Position numbers and translations under genes: made by a program
Notes under the pieces: generated by a model
Seen by the model: the letters and a program-made list of their open reading frames with translations, nothing else
Databases searched by the model: none
What the model was told of the DNA's origin: nothing
Assembly (NCBI GenBank): GCA_036362985.1
Contig: JAYGXS010000001.1
Coordinates: 51,427,954-51,491,953 of the forward strand
DNA: 64,000 nt
Direction: 5' to 3'
Origin: Ligula intestinalis
Lineage: Eukaryota; Platyhelminthes; Cestoda; Diphyllobothriidea; Diphyllobothriidae
Shown here: positions 41,518-52,110 of the stretch, in pieces
Numbering within the stretch: position 1 is the first letter of the stretch
Layout of the letters: each line of letters begins with the position of its first letter

Positions 41518-43640
41518 GGAAAACGGAGGACTAGCCAAACATATGGAAGGCAGATCTCAATTAAATGAAGAATGCACTATCGTCCGTGAGTTGGGACTGC
41601 CTGCTCAAGGGGGATCCGGAGGAGGATTGGAGATCACTCAAGAGGGTTGCATTAGATCTGATTAAGCGCTTTTGTCCGGTGAAGGTGTACAAGACGGCTA
41701 GTCGTCCTGCCTGGTTGACGAGAGACCTTAACAGGCAACTGAAGAAGAAGAATAGTAAATGGAAGTTTTTCAGGAAAACTGGGTCGCCAGTACACCTCGA
41801 GGAATTCCGACGCCAAAGAAATGCAGTAAAAAATCAATTCGCCAGGCCAGGAACACTATGAATCAAGAATCCTCCAACAGGCCGAAGAAAAGCCCAAAAT
41901 TCTATTCCGCTATATTAACAGTAGATTAAAAAACAAGGATCCTGTCGCAGTACTTAAGGATGATCATGGCGGAGAAGTCGTTGAGAATGACGAGAAAGCC
42001 GAGTACTGTAGCCGGTTCTTTGCCTCGGTATTCACTAGGGAAACGGAGCTTCATTTTGATAATGCCAATGGTGCTGTTGTAAACGCCGGTCCAGCCCTTC
42101 ATTCTCTACTATTTCCAACATCTGTAGTTGAAAGAGAGCTGCAGAGCCTCAAAGAAGCAAAGTCATCCGGTCCAGAAAATATACCAGCCAAGTTCTTGAA
42201 AGAATTGGCAAGCGAACTCTCAGAGCCCCTAGCACATACCTTTCGTTCTTCATTTGAACTAGGAAAACTGCCATCCGAATGAAAAATGGCAAATATTTAC
42301 CCGATATACAAGGGTGGAGCCCGAACGAAGGTCAATAATTACCGGCCCGTCAGCCTTACTTGCATTTGCTGTAAGGTGATGGAAACGATAGTAAAGAAGA
42401 CGACAATGGAATTCTTGGAAGAGTACAACCTACTGTCAGGGCTCCAACACGGCTTCAGAAAGAACCATTCTTGCCTTTCCAACCTTCTACTCTCCACTGA
42501 GTAGTGGACTCGCGCACTAGAGGAAGATGGTAAGGTTGACGTCATCTATACGGACTTCAAGAAGGCATTCGACAGCGTCCCACATAAGCGTCTTATGTAT
42601 AAATTGCCAGAAATTGGCATAAGAGGAAACCTGCTGGCATGGATCACAGATTTTCTCACAGGGCGATCGTAAACTGTGTGCATCGGTGGCTCAAAGTCAA
42701 ACCCTACATCTGTTCTGAGTGGCGTCCCCTAAGGCTCTGTCTTAGGGCCACTTCTCTTCCTTATCTTTATCAACGACTGTGTCAATGACCTGGGTTGCAG
42801 CGCTATCATGTTTGCCGACGACGTCAAACTCTGGAGAGCCATCAGGTCAGACGCCGATAGGAAAGCGCTTCAAGAGAGTCTCAATCGACTTAGCTGCTGG
42901 TCTGCTCGTTGGCTTTTAAACTCCAACATTAGTAAGTGAGTGGTTTGAAGACTCCGTACTAGAAGGACTGATGAGGAGAACGATTCCTTCCAAAACCTCC
43001 TCGATGGGCACCCGCTTTCAAATGTGAAACTAACAAAAGGATCTCGGTGTTCTAATAAATTCCTCACTAAAACCAGCTACTCAGTGTGTAAAGGCAGCTA
43101 AACGCGCGACACAGGTGCTGTCTGCGTTTAGGCGGGGATTCGTCAACAATGACAAGGAGCTCTTCAGGAAAACCTACGGAGCGTTTGTTCGGTCCCACTT
43201 GGAGTATGCTGTCCAGGCCTGGCGTCCGTGGTTCATGAAGGATTACCTGCACCTGGAACAAGTGCAGGCGAGGGCTACGAAGATGGTCAAGAATCTTGGT
43301 CATCTGCCTTATGAAGACAGACTGACCGAACTTGATCTTTTCCCTCTCAATTAAAGGCAACTCCGCGGGGACCTCATACAAACCTACCGTATTGTTAGAG
43401 GCCAACACTGCGCCCTAGAATTTGATGATTTCTTCGAATTGGCTCGGACTGACCATCTGCGAGGTCATCCCTTTAAACTACGGAGGAAACCGGCCCGTAT
43501 CGACGTTCGACGAAACGCCTTCTCTTAGAGGGTCATTGGAGCGTGGAATGGACTCCCGGAAGATGTGGTCCTCTCAGATACTGTTGACATTTTTTAAGCA
43601 CAAACTTGATTCTCATTTGCTGAGAAACTGTGGCAGATAT
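41518..43640 (+). pseudogene. Element E ORF2 linker and reverse transcriptase, many stops
   Basis: The linker has RPAWLTRDLNRQLKKKNSKW (about 41705-41765). The polymerase follows: LKEAKSSGPENIPAKFLKEL, NNYRPVSLTCICCKVMETIV, LQHGFRKNHSCLSNLL, VIYTDFKKAFDSVPHKRL, SGVP.GSVLGPLLFLIFIND and the intact box FADD in IMFADDVKLW. The thumb has RSHLEYAVQAWRPWFMKDYL, and the C-terminus has LRGHPFKL and NGLPEDVVLSDTVDIF. Stops lie at about 42280, 42502, 42670, 42730, 42938, 43352 and 43508, with frameshifts near 41860, 42945-43110 and 43595. Several of these are single-base changes of CAA, CGA or TGG codons. Confidence 0.85.
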
Positions 43641-43830
43641 AATGAACAAAGTGTCAGTAGCAGCACCTTGCAACTGGCTCACACTTATCGCTGATGTCAA
43701 GCCTACATTTGTACATTTGTATTACGTACTATTGTTACGGTGGACCTATTATGTGATTTTGGTTATGAATAGGGAGCTCAAGGGCGAAAGCCTTCTTCCC
43801 TTAATAAAGTGACTTAAAGGGACTTAAAGC
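43641..43830 (+). repeat. Element E 3' UTR, hairpin and tail
   Basis: AGGGAGCTCAAGGGCGAAAGCC followed by TTCTTCCCTT folds as a stem closed by GGC-GAAA-GCC, a GNRA tetraloop (about 43771-43802). It is followed by AATAAAG and a short repeat GACTTAAAGGGACTTAAAG. Confidence 0.6.
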
Positions 43831-44204
43831 GTCTGCATGCAAACCAATTTCTGCCTTTTTACGAAACCACAAATGCAGACCAGGAGAAAACGCGCGGTGG
43901 CAGGTGAGAATCTTTTTCCGTATAATGTTTTGTAGTGTGTAGATCAGAGCAGCGAAATTTGCGAGGCGAGGCCGAATGAAACTAAAGCGTATGAACTGCT
44001 GACTGACCTGACAGACACGAGTTAAACGGTGGAGGTGAATGTAGGAAGGCATATGGACGCAGAACAAAGGATGCCTTTTACACGAATGGCCGTATTTGTA
44101 GGAGTGTTGACTGCTATTTTAAAATGACCATATGTTCGTGAATATGAATTTATCTGCCTACATTACTGAACGCTCCCGCTGCCTACCAAATTAACCAACT
44201 TTGT
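43831..44204. other. No gene seen
   Basis: No supported feature. It may be 3' UTR of the C-like tail that follows. Confidence 0.3.
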
Positions 44205-44285
44205 ATGTATTTTTCAAAGCATTAATTTTACAATATTTAGGGCCTCTGCGCCCAAAATATAAAATTAATTTATTTATTATCGCTT
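44205..44285 (+). repeat. 3' end of a C-like non-LTR element
   Basis: GGGCCTCTGCGCCC hairpin followed by AAAATATAAAATTAATTTATT. The order hairpin, AATATA, AT-rich tandem tail is that of family C ends. Confidence 0.5.
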
Positions 44286-44329
44286 GCGTTAAAGGTAAAT
44301 GCACTAAGCTAAGGCAATAGATTTTCATC

Positions 44330-45265
44330 CCATGGTTTGTTGTTGTTTTCCCTTGGCTAACAGACGCAAGGCATAGGCAGTGTAGTGAGTCCGTCAAAGC
44401 AGAACAATAATTTTGGAAGGATTCTGCTGAGATACCATCTTCACCCGCTGTCTTCTGAACGTTCAGTCGTTTGAATACCGATTGCAGTTCAAACCTCTTA
44501 GGTGGTTCGCAGCCACTATCGTATGGAATTCCAATTGATAGCTGTAGGCTCGCAGGCGAACGTATGGGTGATTTCAGTAGCTCACAAAAGCGTTCTCGTC
44601 ACCGATCGGTTTTTCCAGTAATATCACGTATCACTTGACCTGACTTATACCGAACGGATGCGCATGGAGGTTTATATTTGCTAGCTGCATCACGCAAAAG
44701 TTAATAGAGTTGGCGTAAGTTACCCGAGTTTCAAGCTGATTCCATGGAGCTAGCTGACTAAGTCCAAGGGTTCTGACGATCGTATCTTGTTGATCGTGTA
44801 GTTTGGCGTCTGATTGAGCGGTAGTTATCCAAGTTTGACAACCGAGCGAGCCGAGTTTGTGCCGAGCGGTGCAGGGCCGGTGTGGAGATCTAGTCCTTCC
44901 TCGGTGCAACCTGTTGTTGCAAGCCCGAATTTATCGCACAAAGTAGCGAATCTGTCAAGTTTAGCAACTGAGTATTGGGCGAAATTTGGTTATCAGCGCT
45001 ATGTGCTGGTTTGATGCGAACAGCGAATTGATATCTGATCCGTGCAGGGATACTTTTGTTGAACGCTGCACGGGCTTCTGGATATGACAGTACCATAACG
45101 TTGAGGTGTTTGGGGCACAGTATCTTACAGCGATTCGACAATCGGAGCTTAAAACGTGCACGGACAAGTACATGATCTGATCCGAATTTCGCACCTCCAA
45201 ACGATCGACTGTGGGACACGAAGGTGGCCCACCTCGAGCGTACTAAGATAAATACTATGGGGTTT
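44330..45265 (-). pseudogene. RTE-like endonuclease/linker relic
   Basis: On the minus strand from 45265: FILVRSRWATFVSHSRSFGG, then AKFGSDHVLVRARFKLRLS with the catalytic SDH, YPEARAAFNKSIPARI, then a linker (LGLSQLAPWNQLETRVTYAN) and the polymerase entrance TAGEDGISAESFQNYC near 44450. Frame changes and stops occur around 44890 and 44640. The upstream side is cut by element D at about 45265. It is a different copy from the relic at 18190-19330, and here the SDH is retained. Confidence 0.7.
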
Positions 45266-48200
45266 GATGTGCAGCCATAGCTTTCCGCCTTTTGTTTCTC
45301 CCATGCCGTTTCCCTTTCCGCCCCCAAGTTTTCCTTTTTTATAAATACTGACGAGCGTAACCTGAATCTGAAGGATACGCTCAGTATAGTCTCACTCAAT
45401 GCGAGATCAGTTGTTAATAAGATGACAGAACTAAAAACAGTAGCATTTGAGCTTGATCCAGATGTGCTCTGTGTCACTGAATCTTGGACACACTCTCTTA
45501 TTTCTGACCCGACACTCGCCATAGATAATTATAATTTGTACAGACAAGACCGCATTGAAAAGCATGGCGGTGGTTGCCTTCTTTATATTAAATCATCCTT
45601 AGTACATTTCCCGTATCATCTGAGCGTTTCGTCATTTTCTGGAAATGTTTGTCTTATTTCAGTCATCCTGCCACACAATAAAAAAGTGATAAATGGGTGT
45701 GTCTACAACCCCCCCCCCCTTGTAACTCAAGTAATGTAATGCAGCTGTGTGAAATGTTTGAAAAAGTTGCAGAGACTCAATTCGATGTCAGAATAATTAT
45801 AGGTGATTTTAATCTGCCAGACATTGACTGGCATGCAAATACCTGTCCACCAAGATTTCAGAAATTGGTTGACACTATTAACTTTTCAAACATGTCACAA
45901 CTGGTCAGTTCAGTGACCAGAAATGACAACATATTAGATTTAATTTTTACAAATGATGTCCACTCTCTTTTTATGAATTTTCATCGTGATATTTTCACAA
46001 GTGACCATGCCTTAATTCACTGTTGTTTTCCAGTCTCTCTTTCTAAAAAGCCCGATGTAAAATGCAATAACCTCGACTTTGGTAACGTGAACCATGAATT
46101 AGTAAATGGCTACGTAAGTACCCTAGATTGGCATAGCATATATTCAACTAACGATCCCTACTTCTTCCAGGAGCTATTGCAAAACCTTACAGAAAATATT
46201 CAGGCTCTTACACCTCTTAAGATTTTAAAATCAAATTCAGCTTCTTCTACTGGGCCACATTTTCTCCAAAACAGACTTAAGAAATTACAAAAACAACTTA
46301 AGGATACGTCTAATAGCTCTGTATCAGTTCACTTAAGAATAGCGCAAATATTTTAAATAGCGCTTAAAATAAGGTTTGCACGAGATAGGCGTAGAGAGGC
46401 CACAGCATTAAGTGATGCGAATTCTTCCAGATCAGTTGCTCAAGTCTTCCGTCTTCGGTCGTCGGCTAAGCTTCAGAAAGTCATTCCACCCTTACTCAAT
46501 GGCAAAAATCATTTTTTTACAGAGGATTTGGAGAGAGCAGCATTGCTAAATTCATTTTTCGTCAAGTTGTTTACCTTCGAAACTAGCCCCACTCCTGTAA
46601 TCCACCTGCTGTATGATTCAAATCTCAGTACCCTTAATTTCTCACCCGCTTGTATTCAAAAAGAAATCAGTCGTCTTAAAAATTCACATTTGGTTGGAAC
46701 TGATAACATTCCAAACTCACTCATCAAACAATTAAGAGATTTCCCACCCTTACTGAGTAAGTTATTTTCAGTGTTTCTTTAGAATGGCTTTTTCCTGGAC
46801 TACTGGAAAACTTCTATTATAATTCCCGTATTTAAATCTGGTTCCCGATCAGATATTCACAATTATCGCGGTGTTCATAAAACACCCTCTCCGGCTAAAC
46901 TCTTTGAAAAACTAATTGCCAAAAAATTACAGATTTCTGCATAAACAATAACATTCTCAGCTCCTCACAGCATGGCTTTTTACCGGACCGATCTTGTGAA
47001 ACATGCCACATGTCTTTTCTAAATCTACTTACTTCTCTTCGTACTGATCATCTATCTGTGGTAGTTATCTATTTTGACCTCAGTAAAACATTTGATAAAG
47101 TTCCTCACAGGAGGCTCCTAGCCAAACTAGAGGCTGTAGGATTTCGCAGTCCTCTTACTGTCTTCATTAGATCTTATCTTTCAAATCGACAACAAAAGGT
47201 TTTAGTGGGATCCTCATACTCTTCTCCTACCGCAATTTTGAGTGGTGTCCTTCAAGGTACCGTGCTAGGTCCTCTGCTCTTTTTGCTTTACATAAATGAT
47301 ATCTCATTGAGTGTTCAACACTCCCAATCTTTTATTCATGCAGATGATCTCAAGTGTGTTACCTCCTTCTCTAACTCTACGGCCGCGAGATGCTTAGAAC
47401 AAATTCATTCTGATCTGCACGCTCTTCTGGCGTGGAGCTCAACATGGCAGATGGAGTTCTCACCTTCTAAGTGCCGATACATGTGCTTTGGGCCTGAAAG
47501 GCTGCCACAACCTGTTATTTTTCAAGGTTACCCAATGACTGAATGTTCCAGTATCAAGGACCTAGGATTAAGCTACACCAATAAATTAGACCTTTCTCCT
47601 CACGCCGATAGAATTACAGCCAAAGCCGCAAAGATTTGCGGCTTTATCTCTTATAATTTGTATCTTCCTGAAATGAAATTAAGACTTTATCGTATGTTCG
47701 TGCTCCCCATCTTAGAATACTGTTGCCCCTTTTTCGGTCTCATGAATGAAGGTAATCGTTCAAAAATTGAACAAATTCAAAAAAATTTCACACGAAAACT
47801 GCTGTATCCGACAGCTTCTAATACTTGTTACTCAAATAGATGTCAATTAACGAAACTAAGGTTCCTTTGGGTCAGGAGATTAGAAGCAGGCTTTTGTCTC
47901 CTTTTTATGCTTAATAATTGCACAAATTTACCCAGGACTTCTGTCATTACCCCCGTCAGCCATCCCTACAACCTAAGAAACTCGGCACTTGTTATACCCC
48001 CTCCTGCATCTTCTTCATCTAAACGTTCTTTGTTTTTTGCTTCCAGATATAGCTTTCTTTGGAATAACTTGCCAATCGAAATAAGGTCGTTAACTAGACT
48101 GTCTGCTTTCAAATAGAGACTGCACATTTATCTTAACACTGATTCTATTAACCTTCTATTCTCCTCATCTTTTCCGAGCAGCTTTCTCCATGACCCCGAG

Positions 48201-48695
48201 AAAAGACCATCGGGAATTTAGGAGATCCGCTTGAAACTATTCTCTCTGTCTCGTGTCCCCCGAGAACCTAGATGTTTCCATTAACCACCGCTGAATCAAA
48301 CGAAGCCACGCGGAAGTACTCAGTCTAAAATGCTGCAGTTTCGTTGAATACTCACCTTCATCAGACTACCCACACCTTTTTCTGCTCTACTACTATGTTC
48401 CTACAACTATCTTCCTAAGCAGTTTTTTACCTTGCACACTTTTTGAACATGAATGCATGTTGAACACTGTCTCCATTTTCACTGTAAGAGTTTTTCTTAA
48501 CTGCCATAAGTTTTCGTTTTTAGTTCAGAATTACCTCCAAAACATTGCTAAATGTTGTCCCAAATGGACAATTTCTGCTGACATTATTACGGCTTTCTAC
48601 ATCTACTTGCACTAATTGTCAAATTTTTTTTATTTTTTTTTTGAAATTAAGTTTGTGTAGATAGTACCATACTGGCGCTGAAAAATATAAATTCT
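45266..48695 (+). mobile_element. Element D: C-like non-LTR element, nearly complete ORF2
   Basis: It is 5'-truncated within the Pro-rich end of ORF1 (MPFPFPPPSFPF near 45300), followed by the full ORF2 (45386-48221) and a 3' UTR ending near 48695 with AAGTTTGTGTAG and AAAAATATAAATTC, a diverged version of the C end. It is inserted into an RTE relic. It is related to family C at protein level (ITESWTH/VTESWTH, RLEAGFCLLF) but diverged at DNA level. Confidence 0.8.
45386..48221 (+). pseudogene. Element D ORF2: endonuclease and reverse transcriptase
   Basis: Endonuclease: IVSLNARSVVNKMTELKTVA, CVTESWTHS, YRQDRIEKHGGGCLLYIK, then a frameshift in a run of ten C (45710-45719), then IIIGDFNLPDIDW, ILDLIFTND and TSDHALIH. 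TAA at 46354-46356 and TAG at 46780-46782 interrupt the linker and polymerase entry (LVGTDNIPNSLIKQL). After a frameshift near 46935 the polymerase is open from 47010: VIYFDLSKTFDKVPHRRLL, SGVLQGTVLGPLLFLLYIND, then HADD at 47337-47348 where family C has YADD, and the thumb RMFVLPILEYCCPFFGLM. TAG at 48114-48116 precedes the natural end at 48219-48221. Few lesions suggest a younger copy. Confidence 0.88.
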
Positions 48696-48796
48696 GAATT
48701 CCACATATGTTTGCAACTGCTGATGAGGGGTGTGTTGGAAACGAGTGTGTTTAATGACGACAATTATTATTGTCAGAAATTTTCATCAATAGTTCT

Positions 48797-49069
48797 ATGT
48801 TATCACAATGTTGGCCAAGTTCGTATTTTTCGATGATATGTCTCGGTCTCATCGCTCGGGTCATTCCTGGCATCCCAGTATCCAGCAGCGAAGAGCTAGT
48901 GTGTAAGGGTCATCCTGACAACTTAAGCTGGAAGGTGTTCATTAAACTCAGTCCTTACTCCTTCACCCGCTTGCAATGTTGGGACGAAAAAGGCAACTAC
49001 ACAGATAACTGCTATGGTGCTTTTGAAGCGGGCTGCGGTAATCCGAACTGGGATAGGCGAGGAAACTGA
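48797..49069 (+). CDS. Possible small secreted Cys-containing protein, unknown
   Basis: An open frame of 90 residues from ATG 48797 to TGA 49067-49069. The N-terminus (SYFSMICLGLIARVIPGIPV) is hydrophobic like a signal peptide, with possible cleavage after VSS. The mature part would have four cysteines, in LVCKGHPDN, LQCWDEKG, TDNCYG and AGCGNPNWD, and is rich in Asn, Asp and Gly. No family is recognised. It lies between element D and a minisatellite and has no visible promoter or splice evidence. It could be a short host exon, a repeat-derived frame or chance; the even Cys count and the signal-like start are the only support. Confidence 0.3.
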   Translation: MLSQCWPSSYFSMICLGLIARVIPGIPVSSSEELVCKGHPDNLSWKVFIKLSPYSFTRLQCWDEKGNYTDNCYGAFEAGCGNPNWDRRGN

Positions 49070-49124
49070 CATGAAATTTTATAATTTATCACTTATCCTC
49101 GATAGGATCAAGGATGAGCGCGTG

Positions 49125-49860
49125 TTCGCCGACTCTAGGCTCCGTGAGGAGTTCGCTGACCCTTAACGAGGTCGCTAAGGTACATCTTTTTTCAATATCA
49201 CATATACCCCACTGGACCAACGGCAAGCGCGCGTAAGTTGGGGAGGTGTTGGCTGACCCTTGGGAGGTCACTGAAGTGCACCTTTTAACAATATCACTAA
49301 TTTTCCACTGGACCAACGGCGAGCACGCGTGAGTTTGTAAGTTGTTCGCTGACCCTTGGCGAGGTCACTGAAGTGCATCTTTGGTTAAATTGGTGGTGCA
49401 TCTTTTAACAATATCACTNNNNNNNNNNCCACTGGACCAACGGCGAGCACACGTAAGTTGGGGAGTTGTTGGCTGATCCTTGGCGAGGTCACTGAAGTGC
49501 ATCTTTTAACAATATCACTAAGCCCCCACTGGACCAACGGGGAGAACGCAAAAGTTAGGGAGTTGTTCGCTGACCCTAGGCGAGTTCACTGAAGTGCATC
49601 TTTTAACAATATCACTAACCCCCCACTGGGCCAACGGGGAGCACGTGGAAGTTGGGGAGTTGTTCGCTGACCCTTGGCTAGGTCACTGAAGTGCACCTTT
49701 GATTAAATTGGTGTAAATATGTGGTGCATCTTTTAGCAATATCACTAACCCCCCACTGGACCAACTGGGAGAACGCGAAAGTTAGGGTGTTGTTCGCTGA
49801 CCCTTGGCGAAGTCACTGAAGTGCAACTTTGATTAAATTGGTGTAATTAGTGTAAATTGG
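49125..49860 (+). repeat. Minisatellite, 96-97 bp unit
   Basis: The word CCACTGGACCAACGG (or close variants) begins at about 49209, 49305, 49429, 49526, 49623 and 49753. Each unit carries GCTGACCCTTGGCGAGG, TCACTGAAGTGCATCTTTT and AACAATATCACTAA. Some units include an extra 34-36 bp with GATTAAATTGGTG and a repeated GTGCATC. There are about seven to eight units. A 10-N gap lies inside. Confidence 0.9.
49419..49428. other. Assembly gap, 10 N, inside minisatellite
   Basis: Ten N within a repeat unit. It is probably a scaffold join in the tandem array, so the true copy number is unknown. Confidence 0.95.
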
Positions 49861-50229
49861 TGCGCGGACCAATTCCTGCACGTGCTGCACGAAAAAATAG
49901 TATGCCTATTGAAAAGTAAGAAGTAGTTTTTTAGTTGTGAAAAATGATTGGCCTCATTAATCCTGCTTGATCCTGCTGGATCCCTCCACGACCAACGGCT
50001 CTACCCCTGAGGCTGCGTGGCGACCTAACTCCACCAGCTAGCAATCCGGAACCCAATCGTGGTCGCATTATCGGCCTCCCTCGTCCTACCGTCAGGACCG
50101 GGGCAACAGGAATGATGGCTTCAGGAACCCTTACAGGGTCCCACCCAGGCCCCCCCCCCCCACGGGCCACCCCGTGACCGTTTATGCAACCCTACATGGA
50201 CAAACAACGAAGGTAACGACATTGTTCCC

Positions 50230-51550
50230 GTTTGCTCTGATATGTATTTTTCCGATTAACCTTTCTGCACTATGGTTGGTGTAGACAACCAGTCTGTTAA
50301 GGCGTTGCTCGACACTGGCGCCTCCCTTTCTCTCGTAAGGGCCGATCAGCTCTCTGATACCTGGGCCAGTCATATTTGCCCAGACACTCACCCCACCACA
50401 CTCCGCACCGCCACCGGTAAGGGCATGGTCGTACTTGGTACCGTTACTCTTCCACTCGCGTTCTCATCCAGGACACACAAACACGCTTTCGTAGTTACAC
50501 CCACGCTGACATGGGACATGATTCTAGGGCTTGATTTCTTATCGGCCCACCGATGTTTTCTGAACGCATATGACCACACCCTGACGTTCGTACAGGACCC
50601 GCCGGTCGTTAGGGCCAGTCCTCGTTCACTTGACGCAGAGGCTATCTGTGCTGCTATTGTGGCGGCTGTTACTCTTCCTCCCACAGACATCGAGTCTGTC
50701 ATGCCCACTGATCTGGATATAACAGATAAGGATGTGCAGGTCATCCGCGATCTGCTCATCGAGGCGGGGGACGATTTCGCATGGGAAGATTCGTCCCTCG
50801 GCCGTATAGCGGTCGTTCAACACGCTATAGACACTGGCACCATCAAACCAGTTTGGCAACTACCACGGCGGATACCGCCACTTTTCCAAAAAGAGGTAAA
50901 TGACATGCTCCAAAAGATGCTTAAAGCCAAAAATATACGGCCATCTAAGTCACCCTGAGATTTTTCTGTCACGCTAGTGCCCATAAAGGATGGGAGCCTT
51001 CGGTTTCGCATTGACTACCGTTGACTCAATGCGCTTACCACTCGAGATTCATTCCAGTTACCTCGAATTGACGTCACTCTTGACAAACTCACCGGAGCCC
51101 AGTGGTTCTCCACGCTAGAGTTAAAGTCTGGCTACTGGCAAGTCGAAGTAGAGCCGGCCGACAACCACAAAACGGCGTTCATTTTGCCCCAAGGGCTTTT
51201 CGAATTTCAGACGATGCCTTTCGGCCATTGCAACGCGTCAGCCACCTTTCAACAGCTGCTGCAGTGCGTGTTGGCTCATCTGTATCCGACTCGCTGCCTG
51301 ATCTACGACGACGACGACGTGATTGTGTTTGGCCGTTCAATTTCAGAGCACACTGATCACCTCGCTGCGATACTATTCGCCTTGCGCGCTGCGGGCCTCC
51401 GCCCTAACCCACAGAAGTGCCAATTTCTGCGGCGTCACGTCACGTTTCTAGGACACGAGGTCACCCCTGAGAGCATTCACGTTTCGCCTGCTAAAATTGA
51501 TGCAGTCCACACGTGCCTCTTCCCTCATCAGCCACAGAAGTCAGGGACTT
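50230..51550 (+). pseudogene. pol: Gypsy-4 protease and reverse transcriptase
   Basis: One frame carries protease and most of the polymerase. Protease: VKALLDTGASLSLVRADQL (DTG active site) and WDMILGLDFLSAHRC. The polymerase follows: PVWQLPRRIPPLF, SLRFRIDYR, FSTLELKSGYWQVEV, FEFQTMPFGHCNASATFQQL and the catalytic region IYDDDDVIVFGRS, then KCQFLRRHVTFLGHEV. Stops are TAA 50257-50259, TGA 50956-50958 and TGA 51022-51024. The catalytic box normally reads YLDD; here four GAC codons (51307-51318) give YDDDD, one residue longer. A frameshift near 51515 moves to the next segment. Confidence 0.85.
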
Positions 51551-52110
51551 TCTTGGCCTCGCTTCGTACTGCCGCCGTTTCATCGAGGGTTTCGCGGAAA
51601 TCACCCGTCCCTTGCATCTGCTGACTGAACGCAACCGCAAGTTCGCTTGGTTTGATAAATGCCACCTTGCGTTCGAGGAGTTGATAAACAGCCTTACCGC
51701 CGCACCCGTCCTCATGCTCCCAAACACCGCCCCGGATGCCCTGCCTGTCATTCTCGACAGCGATGCTGGCATGGATGCTTTGGCGCAGTCCTTTGTCAGG
51801 TCGATGACAACGGACGCCAACGGCCTGTCCGTTTTGCCAGGCGGTCCCTTACCAAAACGGAACTTTACTATAGAGTGTAGAGTAGGAAGTTGCTAGCCCT
51901 TATTACCTTCATCAAACGCTTCAAACCTTTCCTATTGGGCCGACCTTTCGTTATGCGCACTGACCATAAAACCTTACAGTTGCAACATAACTTCAAGGAC
52001 GCCAAAGGCCAATATGCCCGACGGCAGGAACTTTAAATACAGTTCACCTATGAGTGCCAGTTAAGACCCGGTCGTCAACATGGCAACGCCGATGCGATGT
52101 CCCGATGACC
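51513..52110 (+). pseudogene. pol: Gypsy-4 connection and RNase H
   Basis: ATEVRDFLGLASYCRRFIEG and RPLHLLTERNRKFAW are the end of the polymerase. VILDSDAGMDALAQS is the first RNase H block (the usual DASxxGxGAVL has decayed). After further frame changes RSLTKTELYY, LLALITFIKRFKPFLLG and MRTDHKTLQ continue to about 51985, and GNADAMSR ends the domain near 52107. At least three frameshifts or stops, including TAG at about 51880 and TAA near 52036. Confidence 0.8.

Larger units (their letters stand above)
39500..43830 (+). mobile_element. Element E: near full-length CR1-like non-LTR retrotransposon
   Basis: ORF1 (about 39516-40735) overlaps ORF2 (40564-43640). A 3' UTR with a tetraloop hairpin (43771-43802) and a short TGACTTAAAGGGACT-type repeat tail follow. 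It is related to family B by its polymerase thumb (RSHLEYAVQAWRPW) and by the AATAGGGAG block in the 3' UTR, but its tail differs. The 5' limit is uncertain. Confidence 0.8.

Noticed and set aside
44890..45522. A 210-codon minus-strand open frame as a host gene
   Set aside because: Its lower half is an RTE endonuclease/linker and its upper half is antisense to the element D endonuclease, so it is a chance fusion across an insertion boundary.
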